Of a DNA stretch of 64,000 bases, positions 23,901 to 35,959 are shown one piece after another; position 1 is the first letter of the stretch; each line of letters begins with the position of its first letter. Source of the DNA: Neodontobutis hainanensis (lineage: Eukaryota; Chordata; Actinopteri; Gobiiformes; Odontobutidae). Under the pieces are notes generated by a model, which saw nothing but the letters and a program-made list of their open reading frames with translations, was not told where the DNA came from and searched no databases. The stretch covers positions 226,421 to 290,420 of the forward strand of contig JALDNG010000407.1 in the NCBI GenBank assembly GCA_024349245.1. The letters are read 5' to 3'. A program made the position numbers and the translations under genes.

Positions 23901-26870
23901 CGACGATTTGTACGAGTGGCGAATCTTTTTTAAGCCAGATATATAATTTAAATTGAATTAACCGGTTCAAACTCTTTTTTAAAATATTGAAATGAACATT
24001 ATTTGTAAAAAATTACAATTATAACATTATTTGATAATATTTTTATTATAATCTTATTCGGATTGTAATTCCTCGTCACATTCCACACTAAAAATGTTAA
24101 ATAATTTTTCCTTTGATTTTTTTCTCTGTTTTTTGGATTCTTTACGTATTAAAAAGGTATCCAATGTCGATTGTTTTTGTCTTTTTTTAATAATCATCCT
24201 AAAATGCTCCATCACATCGTTGTTAAATAAGTTAATAGCCCTATTCGCCACGGCTGCGTTTGGATGCTATTTTTGGACAATGTGTTCCATATTTTTCTAC
24301 TGGTGACACAAATCTTCAACTTCCTTGGTTGTTATGTTTTCCTCTTCATCTGAAGACACATATTCGACCATTTCCTGCTGTTCTCTTTGTAGTTCTTGCA
24401 GTTCTTCAGTTGTCAATTCATTTTGATGATCTTCAACAAACTCCTCTATATCAGTGCTGTCTACATCCAACCCCATGGATTTTCCAAGGGAAACCATTTC
24501 TTTCACTGCTACAGCTTCAGTTGCAGTGCCTTCTAAGTCTTCTATTGGCAGAAAGTCTGGTCACTGATTTCTCCACGCGGATTTCAGTGTCCTCAAAGAA
24601 ACTTCGTCCCAAGCGTTTTCTATCATTCTCAAGCAATGAAGGATATTAAAATGGTTCTTCCAAAAGTCTCTGAGGCTGAGATTTGTTTCAGAGGTCACTT
24701 CGAAACATCTTTGAAAGAGTGCTTTTGTATAAAGTTCTTTGAGGTTTGAAATCACCTGCTGATCCATTGGCTGGATAAAGGGAGTGGTGTTAGGGGGCAA
24801 AAATTTAACTTTAATGAAACTGTATTCACCGCTCAGATCTTCTATCCAAACCTGGAAGGTGTGCAGGAGCGTTGTCAAGTACCAAAAGAGCTTTGAGATG
24901 TACTTTTTTTTGCTCGAGATACTTTTTCACACTTGGGGCAAACCCATCATACATTCACTCTTTAAAAAGCTGTCTTGCTACTCAAGCTTTTGGATTAGCT
25001 TTCCACATTACGCCCAGGTTACTTTTGATGACATGTTTTCTCTTTAAAACTCTTGGGTTTTCTGAGTCATAAACTAGTAGTGGCTTTATTTTGAGGTCTC
25101 CCCTTGCGTTTGCACACAGCAAGAGGGTAAGCCTCTCTTTCATTGGCTTATGCCCAGGCAGCGATTTTTCCTCTTTTGTGATGTATGTCCTCCTTGGCAT
25201 CTTCTTCCAAAAGAGGCCAGTCTCATCACAATTAAAAACTTGGTTAGGAGAAAATACCTCCTTTTCTACAAATATTTTAAATTCACTAACAAACATCTCA
25301 GAAACATCTTTATTTGAACTAGCAGCCTCCCCGTGCCGAACAACGTTATGAACTCCACTTCGCTTCTTAAACTTGTCAAACCATCCCCTTCGTGCTTTGA
25401 ATTCGTCACTCTTTTACCAATTGTTCCGGGAGTGTTTGGTTTTAATTCGTCGTGCAATCTTTTCGCTTTTTCGCAAATAATTGCTTCAGAAATGCTATTA
25501 CCCGCAAGTTGCTTCTCATTTATCCAAACCAACAAAAGCTTTTCCACATGTTCAATTACAGGTGGTCTATTTGTGGCAAAAACTGTCACTCCTTTTGCAA
25601 CACTGGCCCCTTTTAGCACGTTTTTATTTTTCAATGTGGACGATATCGTTGACTTCGCGATTCCATAGTGAGTATCTAAGTCTGTAACACGAGTTTCGCC
25701 TTCAAACTTTGAAATGATTTCTTTTTTGATTTCAATCGTTCTTCTCACAGCTTTCCGTTTGGAAGAAACACTCTCTATTTTTTGAACCATACCAGCACTA
25801 ATATTATTTTTAAAAAAAAGACATATCTGAAGTACTAATAAGTATATCAAGACCAAGAACGTTTCAATTAAACAGGAAGCGCCCTGACGATATGATGTGG
25901 TCGGAGGTACAAAGTTTAACTCTATGGTTAATGCGTGAGAGCAGTCTGAATCGCGAATAAGCGTACGAATGCCGAGTTAAACTTTACTTGAAAAAGTTGT
26001 ACGAATAAATACTTGTACGAGTAGAGGGACGGACGAATAGCGGGGGTCCATTGTATTAAACTTGAAGTTTTATGATGGAACAAAAATTTATTTATTTCAA
26101 ATTTTAACATAATTAGGAAATATAGTGATTGCAAAGAAAAATCTTTGACCAAACAAAAATATACTTTTAACCGGATTATGTTTTGTAATAAGCAAAAATA
26201 CAATAATCATCTTGCCATTTAATCATCAATCGCGGTCACAGATTAATAATTAAAAAAATATCTTTGCTGATTGATAGTTAGTTTAAACTTATTATTAATC
26301 TTAGAAGAACATCTGATAAAAAAATAAACTTTATATTTTTTGTTAGTACTTAAAAATTTTCATTTAAAATGCCATGGTTTATCAAAAATCAATCACACGG
26401 TCGAGGTTCCCTAAACATTTGCACAATTTAGACTAAAATATGATGTGCAAAATTTAATAATAAAAATTTATAAAATCTGAAAGTTCACCTCAACACCCAA
26501 AAGCTCTGAAGCGTTAAGCTGTGGATGAGCTTTTATCTATTCCTAGAAGAAACTAAGGCACTCTACATAGAAGAAAAAATGGCAAAAAGGATTTTGATTT
26601 TTGAGAATGAAAAACAAAATAATGCCACAACCATGTTTGAAATCTTCACATTGTCTGCTAATTTCCAAAAAATGTAATATTTTATTAAAATAACTTTATA
26701 GGTTGGCGTTCTGAGATTAACAAGATCAAACTCACTCAATGTTGAAAAGTAGGGCTAATCTTGAAGTAAAAATCAAAATGAAAGCTTTTGTAAATCTCAC
26801 ATAGCAGGAAACAAAAGATGATTTGATGCAATGTGCCATAATGATTAAAAAGCTGAGAAGTAGAATATAA
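17971..26870 (+). CDS. micro-exon gene, 3' part: helical protein spread over more than 25 small exons
   Basis: Exons (plus): 17971-18006, 18044-18058, 18378-18407, 18686-18715, 18820-18867, 18915-18951, 18977-19005, 19259-19294, 19319-19345, 19609-19634, 20062-20071, 20095-20136, 20178-20190, 20266-20283, a 20645 exon with two possible ends, several between 20860 and 21400, 21464-21628, one ending 21991, 22111-22152, 22202-22299, 22462-22528, 26484-26512, 26547-26673, 26702-26748, 26805-26870 (TAA). Many joins are phase-matched, including three-part joins such as 19609/20062/20095. Introns of 23-25 nt occur at 18952, 19295 and 20072. Peptides are helix-like (LIENNAKLER; HDALTDL then IDFFSLLNL; TETSRRISLRLIEDIESLYV). 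Some 3' joins need a base change in an A run. The family was not recognised; the middle part (20.8-21.5 kb) is the least certain. Confidence 0.48.
22536..23360 (+). pseudogene. Tc1/mariner-IS630-type (DDE_3) transposase relic
   Basis: Frames here match DDE_3 endonuclease elements piecewise. A helix-turn-helix reads AKTQEGNSVSVIALMFGMNY, with QTISNSIQKY after it (about 22765-22860). The pre-catalytic segment reads KITLVPERGNMDTTIDALTA (about 23070-23130). The first catalytic Asp lies in DDHNFVFIDKIW (about 23166-23205). The N-terminal stretch 22536-22745 is still open. Several stops and frame changes show that it is inactive. It lies in the long intron that starts at 22529 of the gene above, in the same orientation. 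Terminal repeats were not found. Confidence 0.7.
23851..26053 (-). mobile_element. Tigger (pogo/Tc1-mariner) DNA transposon, near-complete but decayed
   Basis: The ends are imperfect inverted repeats. The left end reads CAGTAGAACCCCGTTATTCG at 23851; the right end, read inward from 26053, gives CAATGGACCCCCGCTATTCG. Both match the Tigger/pogo pattern beginning CA..; a TA follows the right end (26054-26055), as expected for a TA target, but the left flank reads GA, so that duplication is eroded. Inside both ends, CGAAT/ATTCG words recur as subterminal repeats. The total length is about 2.2 kb with one transposase on the minus strand. The element lies in an intron of the plus-strand micro-exon gene. 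Confidence 0.87.
24054..25790 (-). pseudogene. Tigger transposase (TIGD1-like), frameshifted
   Basis: The start at 25790 gives MVQKIESVSSKRKAVRRTIE and a centromere-protein-B-type helix-turn-helix (DTHYGIAKSTISSTLKNK). The coding frame changes near 25405, just before FKARRGWFDKFKKRSGV in the second DNA-binding domain. The DDE core then shows NCDETGLFWKKMP (first Asp, about 25225), VLDNAPAHLPG (second Asp, about 24860, in yet another frame) and LPPNTTPFIQPMDQQVI (third acidic position, about 24775). The C-terminal tail reads EMVSLGKSMGLDV (24297-24506) and KKRQKQSTLDTFLIRKESK (24054-24251), both typical of the Tigger1 group. All three acidic residues remain, but at least three frame breaks make it non-functional. 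The expected intact length is close to 580 residues. Confidence 0.9.
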
Positions 26871-27129
26871 ATTATTATGTCATGTATATTATGGCTATTT
26901 TTGATAAATGTGAATTATTTTGTTCTCCTAATCTACCATCAAATATAAAATAAACCAAATAAATTTTTGACTATACTTTGAAAAAATCAAATACTCAAGT
27001 TATTTAAAGGTTTCTTGTTTAAAATGTAAAAATCAACTTCTTATTTGGATTCTGAAATATATGTTTCGATCAATGAAATAGTAAAGCTACAGTTGACGCA
27101 TTCTCGACAGAAATTTTTCACACAAAATG

Positions 27130-28330
27130 AAAGAAGAATTCCAACCCGAAAAATTATAAAGTTCGAAAGGAGGTGAAATGGTACAAAAGGTATCTTTGAT
27201 TACTGTGCAGATTGCCGCACAAAATGCTCAAGAAGGTGAATGCATGTTGATAGAGCACGCAAAGGACAATATTTACCTTTGAAGACGGTGAAAAGCATTT
27301 TTTAACAGAAACAAAATTTTCAATTCAAATATGAAGAGGGGAAAGAGAAATTGGAGTACAAATTAACGATATATCCTTGTGAATAAATCACTCAGCAAAT
27401 CAACTTGAATATCGCTGTCTGTAATTATAAATGAAGCTTCTTTGAGCATTGTTCACAGAGTCACTAATTTAAAATCAATTGAAGATACAATGAAAAGGCA
27501 GTGAAAAGGGCTTAATATCAAAGTTAAAAACCGATATGAAGATTCTCAAAATGCTTACAAGTTTACAAATGGAGGAAAATTTTTTAACTCATGCTGATGT
27601 TTATTAAAACGAAAACGGTGTTTAAACTTTATCAATTCTAAGCATTACGATACATGGATACTTGAAGGAAATATTCAAAGTTGTATTTTCGGATTTTTAC
27701 CGAATTTACAATTTATAAGCTAATACATTCGAAAATAGACAACCAAAAATATTTTCCTTCACTTCAAAAGAATTAAAAACAACAAACATATTTCGGATTT
27801 AAGCTTAATAACGAATCTAATTTAAATATTTAAACCTTAGCATTTTCTTTTTTATTTCGAATTTGGACATATAAGCACATTAAGATCTGTATAGCCGAAT
27901 TCAAGCATCGGCGTTTGCTATTTTTATTTAAGCCAGTCTAAATGGAGAAGCATACAAGCAATGAGATTAAAACATGATATTTATAAAATCACGATATATA
28001 TTTGGTTACAGAGATGATTGTTTCAATGGATTTTGTTCCAATTATTTATGTTTTTGAAAAGTTCAAAAACTAATAGATTACGCAATCAAGATGAACGTTC
28101 TAGGGACATTCGATGAAATATTCAACTTTCTCAGAAAAGCGTAAATATTTATAAAGGTTATAGTTTAAGAACTTTGTATTCTTGTTCCATTTCAGGTTAA
28201 ATTGTGGAATATTCATGAGAGAATAAAGGCAGGTTTTACTCTAACAACTAATACCGTCGAGGAATGAAAGAAAAGGCTTGTATTGCACATACCAATTCAT
28301 TCAATTCTTTTGATTTTATAAAACAAAGAA
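27130..28330 (+). pseudogene. MULE-type transposase relic with FLYWCH-like N-terminus
   Basis: Fragments match the order of FLYWCH-MULE elements. A Cys motif reads GIFDYCADCRTKCSRR (about 27190-27235). A segment NEASLSIVHRVTNLKSIED lies at about 27430, where the family has its helix before the catalytic domain. Near the C-terminus WNIHERIKAGF then TNTVEE (about 28205-28265) matches the WN.Y.R...G..RTNN.VE..H motif. Stops are frequent and the catalytic aspartates could not be placed, so it is an old relic. The exact ends are unknown. Confidence 0.5.
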
Positions 28331-30403
28331 GCTATGGTTAAAGCCAGAACGTTGTAACGTATAACATTTAAAGTTTAGTTAATTACTATAAAAGATATAA
28401 AAAGAGGAAATATATGAAAATTATCTGAATATTATGAAACATATTTTCACCAGCCAATATCAAATGTTTATTGTTTTCATTTAATTAAAAAATTAATTTA
28501 ATTTTTGAATTTCTTTTTTTCGGTGAAACTACACTTTTCCGCGTTTTCGGCTCAATATCGATGCGCCAAAAATTATGCTTTCATTAAATGATTATGCACC
28601 AATAAAATGTTCTTTATCGCTTTCGTTTTAAGAATATTTGTCCTTTTAAAGATCCTGAATTATGTTTTTCAAAAATGATCCAAAAAATTTTGTTTAGTGA
28701 AAATCTTTAAGAAATCAATTTCATTTTATTTAAATAATTTTCTTTTAAGAGTGAAATTTGATTGGTTTTACAACTATTTAAAATATTTATTATCAAAAGA
28801 ATGTTACATATAAAAAAAATTCTCATTGATATCTGGATGAACGATAATTATGTCTGAATATCTGTGAAAAATATTGATAGTTCTAGGTTACCTACATGGC
28901 AGTTTAATACCAGTTTAAATCGAAAAATCTAATTCATTCAATCAGAAACATAATACTTTATTCACCAAAATTTAATTATTTATAAAAATTATACTACTTT
29001 GATTCAATATCATAATTGTCCAAAAAATAAATGTTTATATTATTTGAAGATCAATAATGGGTGTCATAAAAACATTAAGAAATTTTCAAATTTTTTCATT
29101 TGATGGATTTTAATCAATGAAATTCAAAATTTCTTCTGTTTTTTTCAAAAATATATTTTTACTTTACATGTCGATAAATTGTATATTACTCGTTTTATAA
29201 GCATAGATTATTGACAACTGCTTTTCTCACAAAATTAATTTTATTCTCAACATATAAAAGCAGTCTCACTTTTAAAAGCACAATCTTGTAAATATTCAAG
29301 ATAACTTAACTATCTTTTTATCATAAAAAATAGATTTCTGAAATTTATGTTTAAATTTAAATGTCGAACATTATAATTAATTTATTACCAATTAAACATT
29401 GACAATGAAACTGAGAATATTCCACTTTAAATAACGACAGTTGTTCTTTCCAAAATTCGGATAAAGGCATATTTATTCCTGGCTTTTTATGAATATCCAT
29501 ACTCGAAAAAATATAGCTTCAGCTAAGATAGCTTACATTAAATTTGAAATTTTCAATATGTGATGTGAGAAAGTTAGATATTGTCTTAATTTTATAAAAT
29601 AAGATTTCGTTTAAAAAAATTGAATTTAATTACTGTAGATGATGAAAATTGTTGTAATTTTAGAAAAGTAAATAAAAATTTTAATTCGATTTTTATTGGT
29701 ACTAAATTAAATTTTAATTATGAATCAAAATACACGTAATAACTTTGTTTTGATGTGTTTTTTAACGATAAAAAATTTCCATTTTGAAAATTTTATGGGT
29801 TTTAATCTAGATTTAGTTAAGACTATACCTATGCTAAAAGACCATTCAAAAATAAATAAAGTAACTTAAATTTTTGATTTCAAGATAATTGGAATTTAGG
29901 GAGTATCAATTTTAACTTTTTTATATTCAAAGATTTAACTTTTATTTTTATCTCCAATAAATTTATTCATTGAATTCAATATCCTTTCATTTTGAGAAAA
30001 ATCAAAGTTATTTTTCGTTGTTAATGCCATAATTATACATTTATTTCATATAAGTTACAATATTTTCTTTTGTTTTCTTTTTGATTTTAATGACATATTG
30101 CTACATCTCCTATATTTATTTTAATAATCAAATAATTGTATTTTTATGATAATGCCCAAAAGTAGATTAAATTAAGACTGTCTTATAAATATGAGCATTA
30201 AAAAATTTTATACACAATAAAAAGTAAGGTTAAAATTTTAATTTAACTAAATCATAAAAGAGAGAACTTTTCTAAATTTTTACAAACAACTTCTTAATAA
30301 TTAAACTTTATAATGAATTAATTCTCTTGATTTTATGATTATTTTAAAAACTTAATATTCGTGAATTTAGTTTCAAACAAAAATAAGTTAAAATTTACTC
30401 GAG
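28331..30403. other. AT-rich spacer
   Basis: I see only very AT-rich sequence with long A and T runs and no coding-like segment on either strand. Confidence 0.4.
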
Positions 30404-30849
30404 CTTTCATCCTAATTGCGGTAATGGGGAAGAATATTTAAGGAATATGGATATCCGTTCTGATACAGAAGAAAAAATGAAATGTCGTACGCGCATGTTG
30501 ATAAAGTTAAAATATATTATTTTATATAAAATCCAAAGGTGGGATATTATCTGTCTCCAAAGTGAAATTTATACAAAAGAATATTTTTTTATTCGTACCT
30601 AGATCTGATTTTTCATTTCAAGGGTTTATAATTTTACCTTAAATATTATGTGGGGCTGGGGATGAATCGGTAGGTAAATATTTAGCCTGCCTCAAATTAT
30701 TTTTTGAGATGTGATATAAATTAGAACAAAATATGGAATTAAAATGATTGAAAAATCGAAATCAGTAGTTATCGGTTTCTTTCAGCGTAGCCAAGCGAAT
30801 CTTTAAGTTTACAACTCTTATAACTTTGAGGAAATTGAATTTGAATTAA
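30404..30849 (+). CDS. six-exon small gene, unidentified (5' end open)
   Basis: Exons 30404-30505, 30539-30561, 30603-30623, 30686-30710, 30786-30806 and 30831-30849 (TAA) join with agreeing phases across introns of 33, 41, 62, 75 and 24 nt. The product includes FHPNCGNGEEYLRNMDIRSD, TEEKMKCRTRMLIK, WDIICLQ, NLIFHFK, ACLKLFFE and IVAKRIFKKLNLN. Exon 1 has no start codon, so an upstream exon is missing. The unbroken phase chain without any base correction is good support. No family recognised. Confidence 0.5.
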
Positions 30850-30979
30850 GACGGAATAACATTTATGTATCATTCAATTTTCATCCATTTCTGAAAATAT
30901 CTAAATCCTTGGAATTTAAATCAGTTTTAAAATTTCAAAATTTTTATTTTAAGTACAAATATTCTACAATAGCAAATTA

Positions 30980-31114
30980 ATGTTCGCGCACGTCTGGAAA
31001 CACTTTCGACAATTTCTTTTGTTCATGTATATCTCGATTGTTCTTGGTACATTTTACTACGCGTATGAAATTTTCCAATTATTATCAGAAACTAATAAAA
31101 TAATTTTCAATTGA
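30980..31114 (+). CDS. 44-residue single-pass membrane micro-protein
   Basis: An uninterrupted ORF begins MFAHVWKHFRQFLLFMYISI, then VLGTFYYAYEIFQLLS, ending with TGA. Codon use is mixed in C and G against an AT-rich background. A basic/aromatic head is followed by one predicted membrane helix, as in small mitochondrial or ER membrane subunits. It may be complete, or the first exon of a gene whose later exon is the open stretch from about 31385 to 31591 (preceded by an AAAG acceptor). Not recognised. Confidence 0.4.
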   Translation: MFAHVWKHFRQFLLFMYISIVLGTFYYAYEIFQLLSETNKIIFN

Positions 31115-31384
31115 ATTGGCAAAAATATGATGACTTTTGCATCTAATCTCAACATAGTGATGCCAATTTTACGAATGTTATCGTCGATTAAAAGTATTTG
31201 TAAAATTTTTGATCATTCTTTTTTTATAAAAAATAAAGTCATTTAAATTTACCAAATATCAGTTTTATTATCAATTCGATTTCTAAAATCGCCTGTCTTG
31301 ACTGCATCGAAAAATATAATGTTATTAAATTGAAATTTTAAAATTTTTCAACTCAAAAAAGCCAGAAATATCAGTTTCATAAAG

Positions 31385-31591
31385 GTGTTCAATACTCTAA
31401 TTCAGAAAATCAGATCAAAAATTTCAATGAACGGAACGATTTTTAATTTAACATATATTATCTGTCTGACAAAAAATGCAAACATTTTTATGAGCAGAGT
31501 TCAGCCCGCAAAGAATAATATTTTTCAAATTCACAATCTCTGTAAAAGCATTTTAATATTTTTCCAGATTTTTTTAATTTTTGTTTTTTGA
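31385..31591 (+). CDS. possible terminal exon, unidentified
   Basis: Open frame of 68 codons after an AG acceptor, starting VFNTLIQKIRSKISMNG and containing MSRVQPAKNNIFQIHNLCKS, ending with a hydrophobic tail and TGA. It has no ATG at the start, so it is more likely an exon than a complete gene. Could also be chance. Confidence 0.25.
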   Translation: MFNTLIQKIRSKISMNGTIFNLTYIICLTKNANIFMSRVQPAKNNIFQIHNLCKSILIFFQIFLIFVF

Positions 31592-32114
31592 AGAGGGTAT
31601 ATATGAAATTTTTTATGAATTTCATGTAGAAACAAGAAATGTTTTCAAATTTTTATATTTATCAGCAGAGAAAGTTAATGTCAAATACGATATCGAGAAG
31701 AGGAAATTAAATAACTCTAAGTGTGCAGTTGTGAAATAAGATTGCTATTTCCACATAAATTTGTATAATTATTTGATCAAGATATTTCCCACTTATAATT
31801 CAGTCAAATATTTAATATTTTCAGATATGAAGCTAAAATTTCTATTATTATTTGAATTTTTAAATATAAGCATTTGTTTTGATATAAATTTTGTGATTCT
31901 TTCATTTAAATAATTAAAAACATTTTATTCAAAAAGTTTGAATATATTTTATTAAAATTACAAATCTGATAAAATTTAAAGAAACAATAATTAAAATTTT
32001 ATTAATCTCTGAGAGAATTAGAATAATCCATCTTTACTGGGTTGGAATATGTATTAAACCTTATAATGTAAAAATAATTTTGACTCGATGAATTTAGATT
32101 TTACAAAGATAGAT

Positions 32115-32338
32115 TTAATCAACTCCTGGCTTCTCTTGAGTTTTATCGCATTTAAATCTCTCAAAAACACAAGTTGCGCTCATCTTTTCCAGAGTGTTTG
32201 TTTGAAAATTATGATTTAGTTGTCTTTCTGACCACTCATGCATAACACCGCTTGGTAGTGTACCTCCCAGATAAATCATTTTCCCAATAAATTTTGACAG
32301 CTTAAATTATCCATGTCGACTATAAATAGATTCTTCAT
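32115..32338 (-). CDS. small two-exon gene, unidentified (about 67 residues)
   Basis: On the minus strand, exon 1 (32338-32321) encodes MKNLFI. A 20-nt intron (GTCGAC...TTAAG) follows, then exon 2 (32300-32115), which encodes LSKFIGKMIYLGGTLPSGVM, HEWSERQLNHNFQTNTLEKM and SATCVFERFKCDKTQEKPGV, ending D-stop. Exon 2 is 61 codons, fully open, with clearly protein-like composition. An alternative start is ATG at 32314 in another frame, which runs into a stop after 12 codons. The intron is at the lower size limit, so exon 1 is less sure than exon 2. Not recognised; size and Cys content would suit a small organelle protein. Confidence 0.5.
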
Positions 32339-35323
32339 AAAATATTTCAAAATTATTCTTAAAAAGGAATTTTAATTAAGACAGAATATTTGCTCGTGCG
32401 TATTACGTCTTTAATTTGGTATATTTTAGTTTATCACTTATATATCGACTAAATTAACGATTCCGAAAATTTGTTATCGAAAGCTTCAAAATGTAAATTT
32501 AATCATTCACAAATTTTATTTATATTTTCATAAATTTCATATTTATTTTGATTTTTTCAAATTTTTCTCATGGAATAAAAAATTTAAATCAAGGACAAAG
32601 TTATTTCAATCTAACTTGATTAATTAAAATAGAAAAATTTGAAAAAATATTTTGAAAGCATTTTCGTTTTTTGTTCATTTAAATAGCCTCTCTTCTAGAA
32701 TAAAATTGTTTCGTGACTTTTTAATGGTAAAAGTATAAAACAAGTCGATTTAAAAAGACTATCATGGTATTGGTTGATCTTCGTGATACGAAATTTATAA
32801 TTCATATATACACGTAATATTTTGATATCATTAGCATTCTTTCGAATTCCAGAGAGATAAACAAATCGTTGATACCTAGATGCCTTATATGTGTCGATTG
32901 ATTGATATAAAGAGCGTTTAGGATACGATCTATGAAATTATATTTTTATCGATCTTTTTAATTCAAAAAAATAAGTTTATAGCTAGATTATATGGAAGTT
33001 TCTTTTTAGATCCAAAAATACAAAAATCTGTGAAGCTTAACAATACTTTTCAAAGAATAAAAGCTATAAATGTTGTTTTAAACTGAAGGTATATTTATAA
33101 TAATTTCTATAAAATTACTTCTGTGGGATTGTTAAACACTTCCTATGAAGCAGCAAAAATATGTTTTCATGCTAACATTACCGTATTATTGATGTCTTAG
33201 AGGAAAAGGCGGAACGAAACAGGTTAAAAACATTCTGAAATTCATACACAGGGAGAGTATAAAAAAATTTAATGGAAATTATTTTTTATATTTTTATGAA
33301 AACTAAACTAATAATTGCAGATAAACAAAAAATTTATAAATTCTCAATAGTTTATTGAAGAAGTAAATTTTTTTTAGCTTATTAAACTATCTCAAGATTT
33401 AAGTTGGTCAAGATATCTCAGATTATGTATTTTAAAATTCATGTCTTAGATCATAATTAAATAAAAATACGGGTTTTTTGACGAAATTTTAAACTCCTAG
33501 AGAACCGGGATAATTGTTATAAAACATCTTTACTTATTTGTAAACGTATTTTTAAGAGTCGTACGAATCATTAAATTTTAAAAATTTTATTTACAGTCAA
33601 TCTATCTTGTTGGTTTTGCCAAATATATTTTCGATATCTTAATATTCACTAAGATTAGTTGATAATTTTATAAAATCCTTAACCTCTAACTAAAGGTGTA
33701 AAGGATTTTGGAAATGGAATTGTTGTTAACGTCGACAAATAGAGTATTATTAAATTATCTTCCATCTAAATTACATTTTATTTTTAGCAAAATTAAAATT
33801 AATGGATAATTATTTGTCCTAAAAAAAACTATTAAATCATATTTTCAAAATATTAACCATATATCATTCACAAATTCATTCTCTAACAGTTGAACAAAAT
33901 TTTCATAATATATTTTTCATATATTTAATTTGAAAAGAAAATATTAGAAAGATAGTAGGGTTGGAGAAAGTTTTTCAAACATTTGTAGTACAACTTCTTT
34001 ACGTTTCAAAATTTAGTTTAACTCAGCATTGTTATTTAAGTATCAAAATAAATTTACAGTGATCAGAGTAAATTTCTCTCATACATTTATCCATGACTAG
34101 TAAAATATATCATGGAATATAATCTAGTTTATTTACTCATTCTTTTTAAAACTTTAGATGGTAATGTTTTTTTCAAAGATTAACCATGAATAAAACATAT
34201 GATTTTAAAAATATCATCTTTTGCCATAAGCCTAAATGATTTTAAGCTATATGTTGAACTCGTTACTGAGTAAATACTTAATATTTAACCCTTTTTTAAA
34301 CATTATTTAGTTCAATCCTCAAAATATCTTTCATTGTTCTCATATGATAATTAACTACGACTTTTGACATTTTTTGTAATATCAATCAATATAATGGCTC
34401 CGAAAGTTAAATGATGAATATATTTATATCATACAAATTTATCGAGATCGATTTACAAGATAATAATAAGTTTTGTTTTCATATATGAGTCTGTAAAAAA
34501 TTACATTTCTGTTATATCTATAAAACTGAACACAAAGAAAAATTATATCCAAAAATATGAAACAAGTATACTTTTAAAGTATTTTACATTGTAAAAAAAT
34601 CGATGTAGCATGGTTTACTTTAAATTCATATTTAAAAACTAGAATGAAACTATTTTAGAAAGTTTTTTCCAGTAAAACATTACAGATCATTTTCGTGTAA
34701 ACAAGATAGCAATAATGGATTTAAACTGTTGAATCATTTCTCCTTTAATTTGTGAGTTAAACTTAATAGTATTTAAAAACTACTAAAAACATTCATAAAA
34801 AATTAAAGAACGAGTGAAAATAAACCATAAACGTGAAGGTATCAACGATATGAATATTAAAAATTTGAACAGTCTCAATGTTTATTTTGTGATTAATTAT
34901 ATCAAGTAACAATAAGAGTATTAAAATGATTCTGATCATTAAAATATTTTCAAAACTATTAAACGTCGAAACTCATACAAATATCAAATATGGTATTTCA
35001 AAATTTATTATATAAATGATCAAAGAACTCTAAAAATGTAGTCTTTTTTGCAAGTTCAAATATTCTTTTTGATGATAAAAATTAATAATTTATCAAATAA
35101 ATGAAAAAAATGCTTAGATTCAGTTTAAACCAACATTCGAATATATAGTGAAGTAATAAGATACTATAATAATTCAGGTTCATTCATTGGGACCTTTTTT
35201 ATAAGAATTATTTCAAATTAAAAACTCAAGTAAATTTAGTTTATATATCAAAATTATATATTTTAAAAATATATGTTCTGATAAATATATGGGAACTCAT
35301 GTTATAAGCTGAATCGCACGCAT
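32339..35323. other. AT-rich spacer
   Basis: Nothing coding-like stands out on either strand over about 3 kb. The stretch is dominated by A/T runs and short AT-rich repeats. Confidence 0.4.
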
Positions 35324-35959
35324 TTAATTGTATTTCTCAGAAATTTTGGTTCTGACCTTTCTCCCATGTAGGAAAATTGTAAGTACTAACCCAATTTCCC
35401 GATTATGTTCATTATAGTTTTGAAGATTCAAAAGATCAATTTGTACTCCACGATAAGTCCGTTTTCTTAGATCACGCCATCGGAGGACTTCACAAAAATA
35501 TTTTAAATAGTTAAAATATACTGGATAAGTTATTGGACTCAAATTTGTCATGAGTTTTAAAACATACTTATGAAATGGCGTTTGTAAATATGTTCATACA
35601 ATTTATTAGAAATTTCGATTTGAGACATTCCACAACTTTAAACATTAGAAAGTTGTCTAATAACAGTTGGGGTAAATCTCAGTTGATTTTTATATCTTTT
35701 TTTTCTAAATTGTTGGTATATCGATAAGCCAAACCACTTAATTCGGTTAAGACATTCATGAAAAATATAATTTAATCGTGATCGGATCTACAAGATGTAA
35801 AATATACAAAAACACTTTGTTAAATTTTTTAATCCATAAAATTAGTGGAGACCAACCTTCCCTCACACGGTTTAGATGATGGTAATCGACGACAAGTAGA
35901 AAAAAATAAGTATAATCATTATCTCTTAGTCTGGGAGATCCTAGGTATTGAACCTCCAT
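35324..35959 (-). CDS. four-exon gene, unidentified (about 149 residues)
   Basis: Minus-strand exons are 35959-35867, 35787-35644, 35566-35391 and 35360-35324, with introns of 79, 77 and 30 nt; phases agree at every junction (0, 0, 2). Start MEVQYLGSPRLRDNDYTYFF, then IRSRLNYIFHECLNRIKWFG, FTPTVIRQLSN, PITYPVYFNYLKYFCEVLRW and TYRGVQIDLLNLQNYNE, ending KISEKYN-stop. The last 30-nt intron is a multiple of three without a stop, so it could be retained. The sequence looks like a compact helical domain rich in aromatic and basic residues. I do not recognise it. Confidence 0.55.

Noticed and set aside
24260..25687. Plus-strand open frames over the Tigger element (for example 24260-24649 and 25333-25668)
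   Set aside because: They are antisense shadows of the transposase reading.
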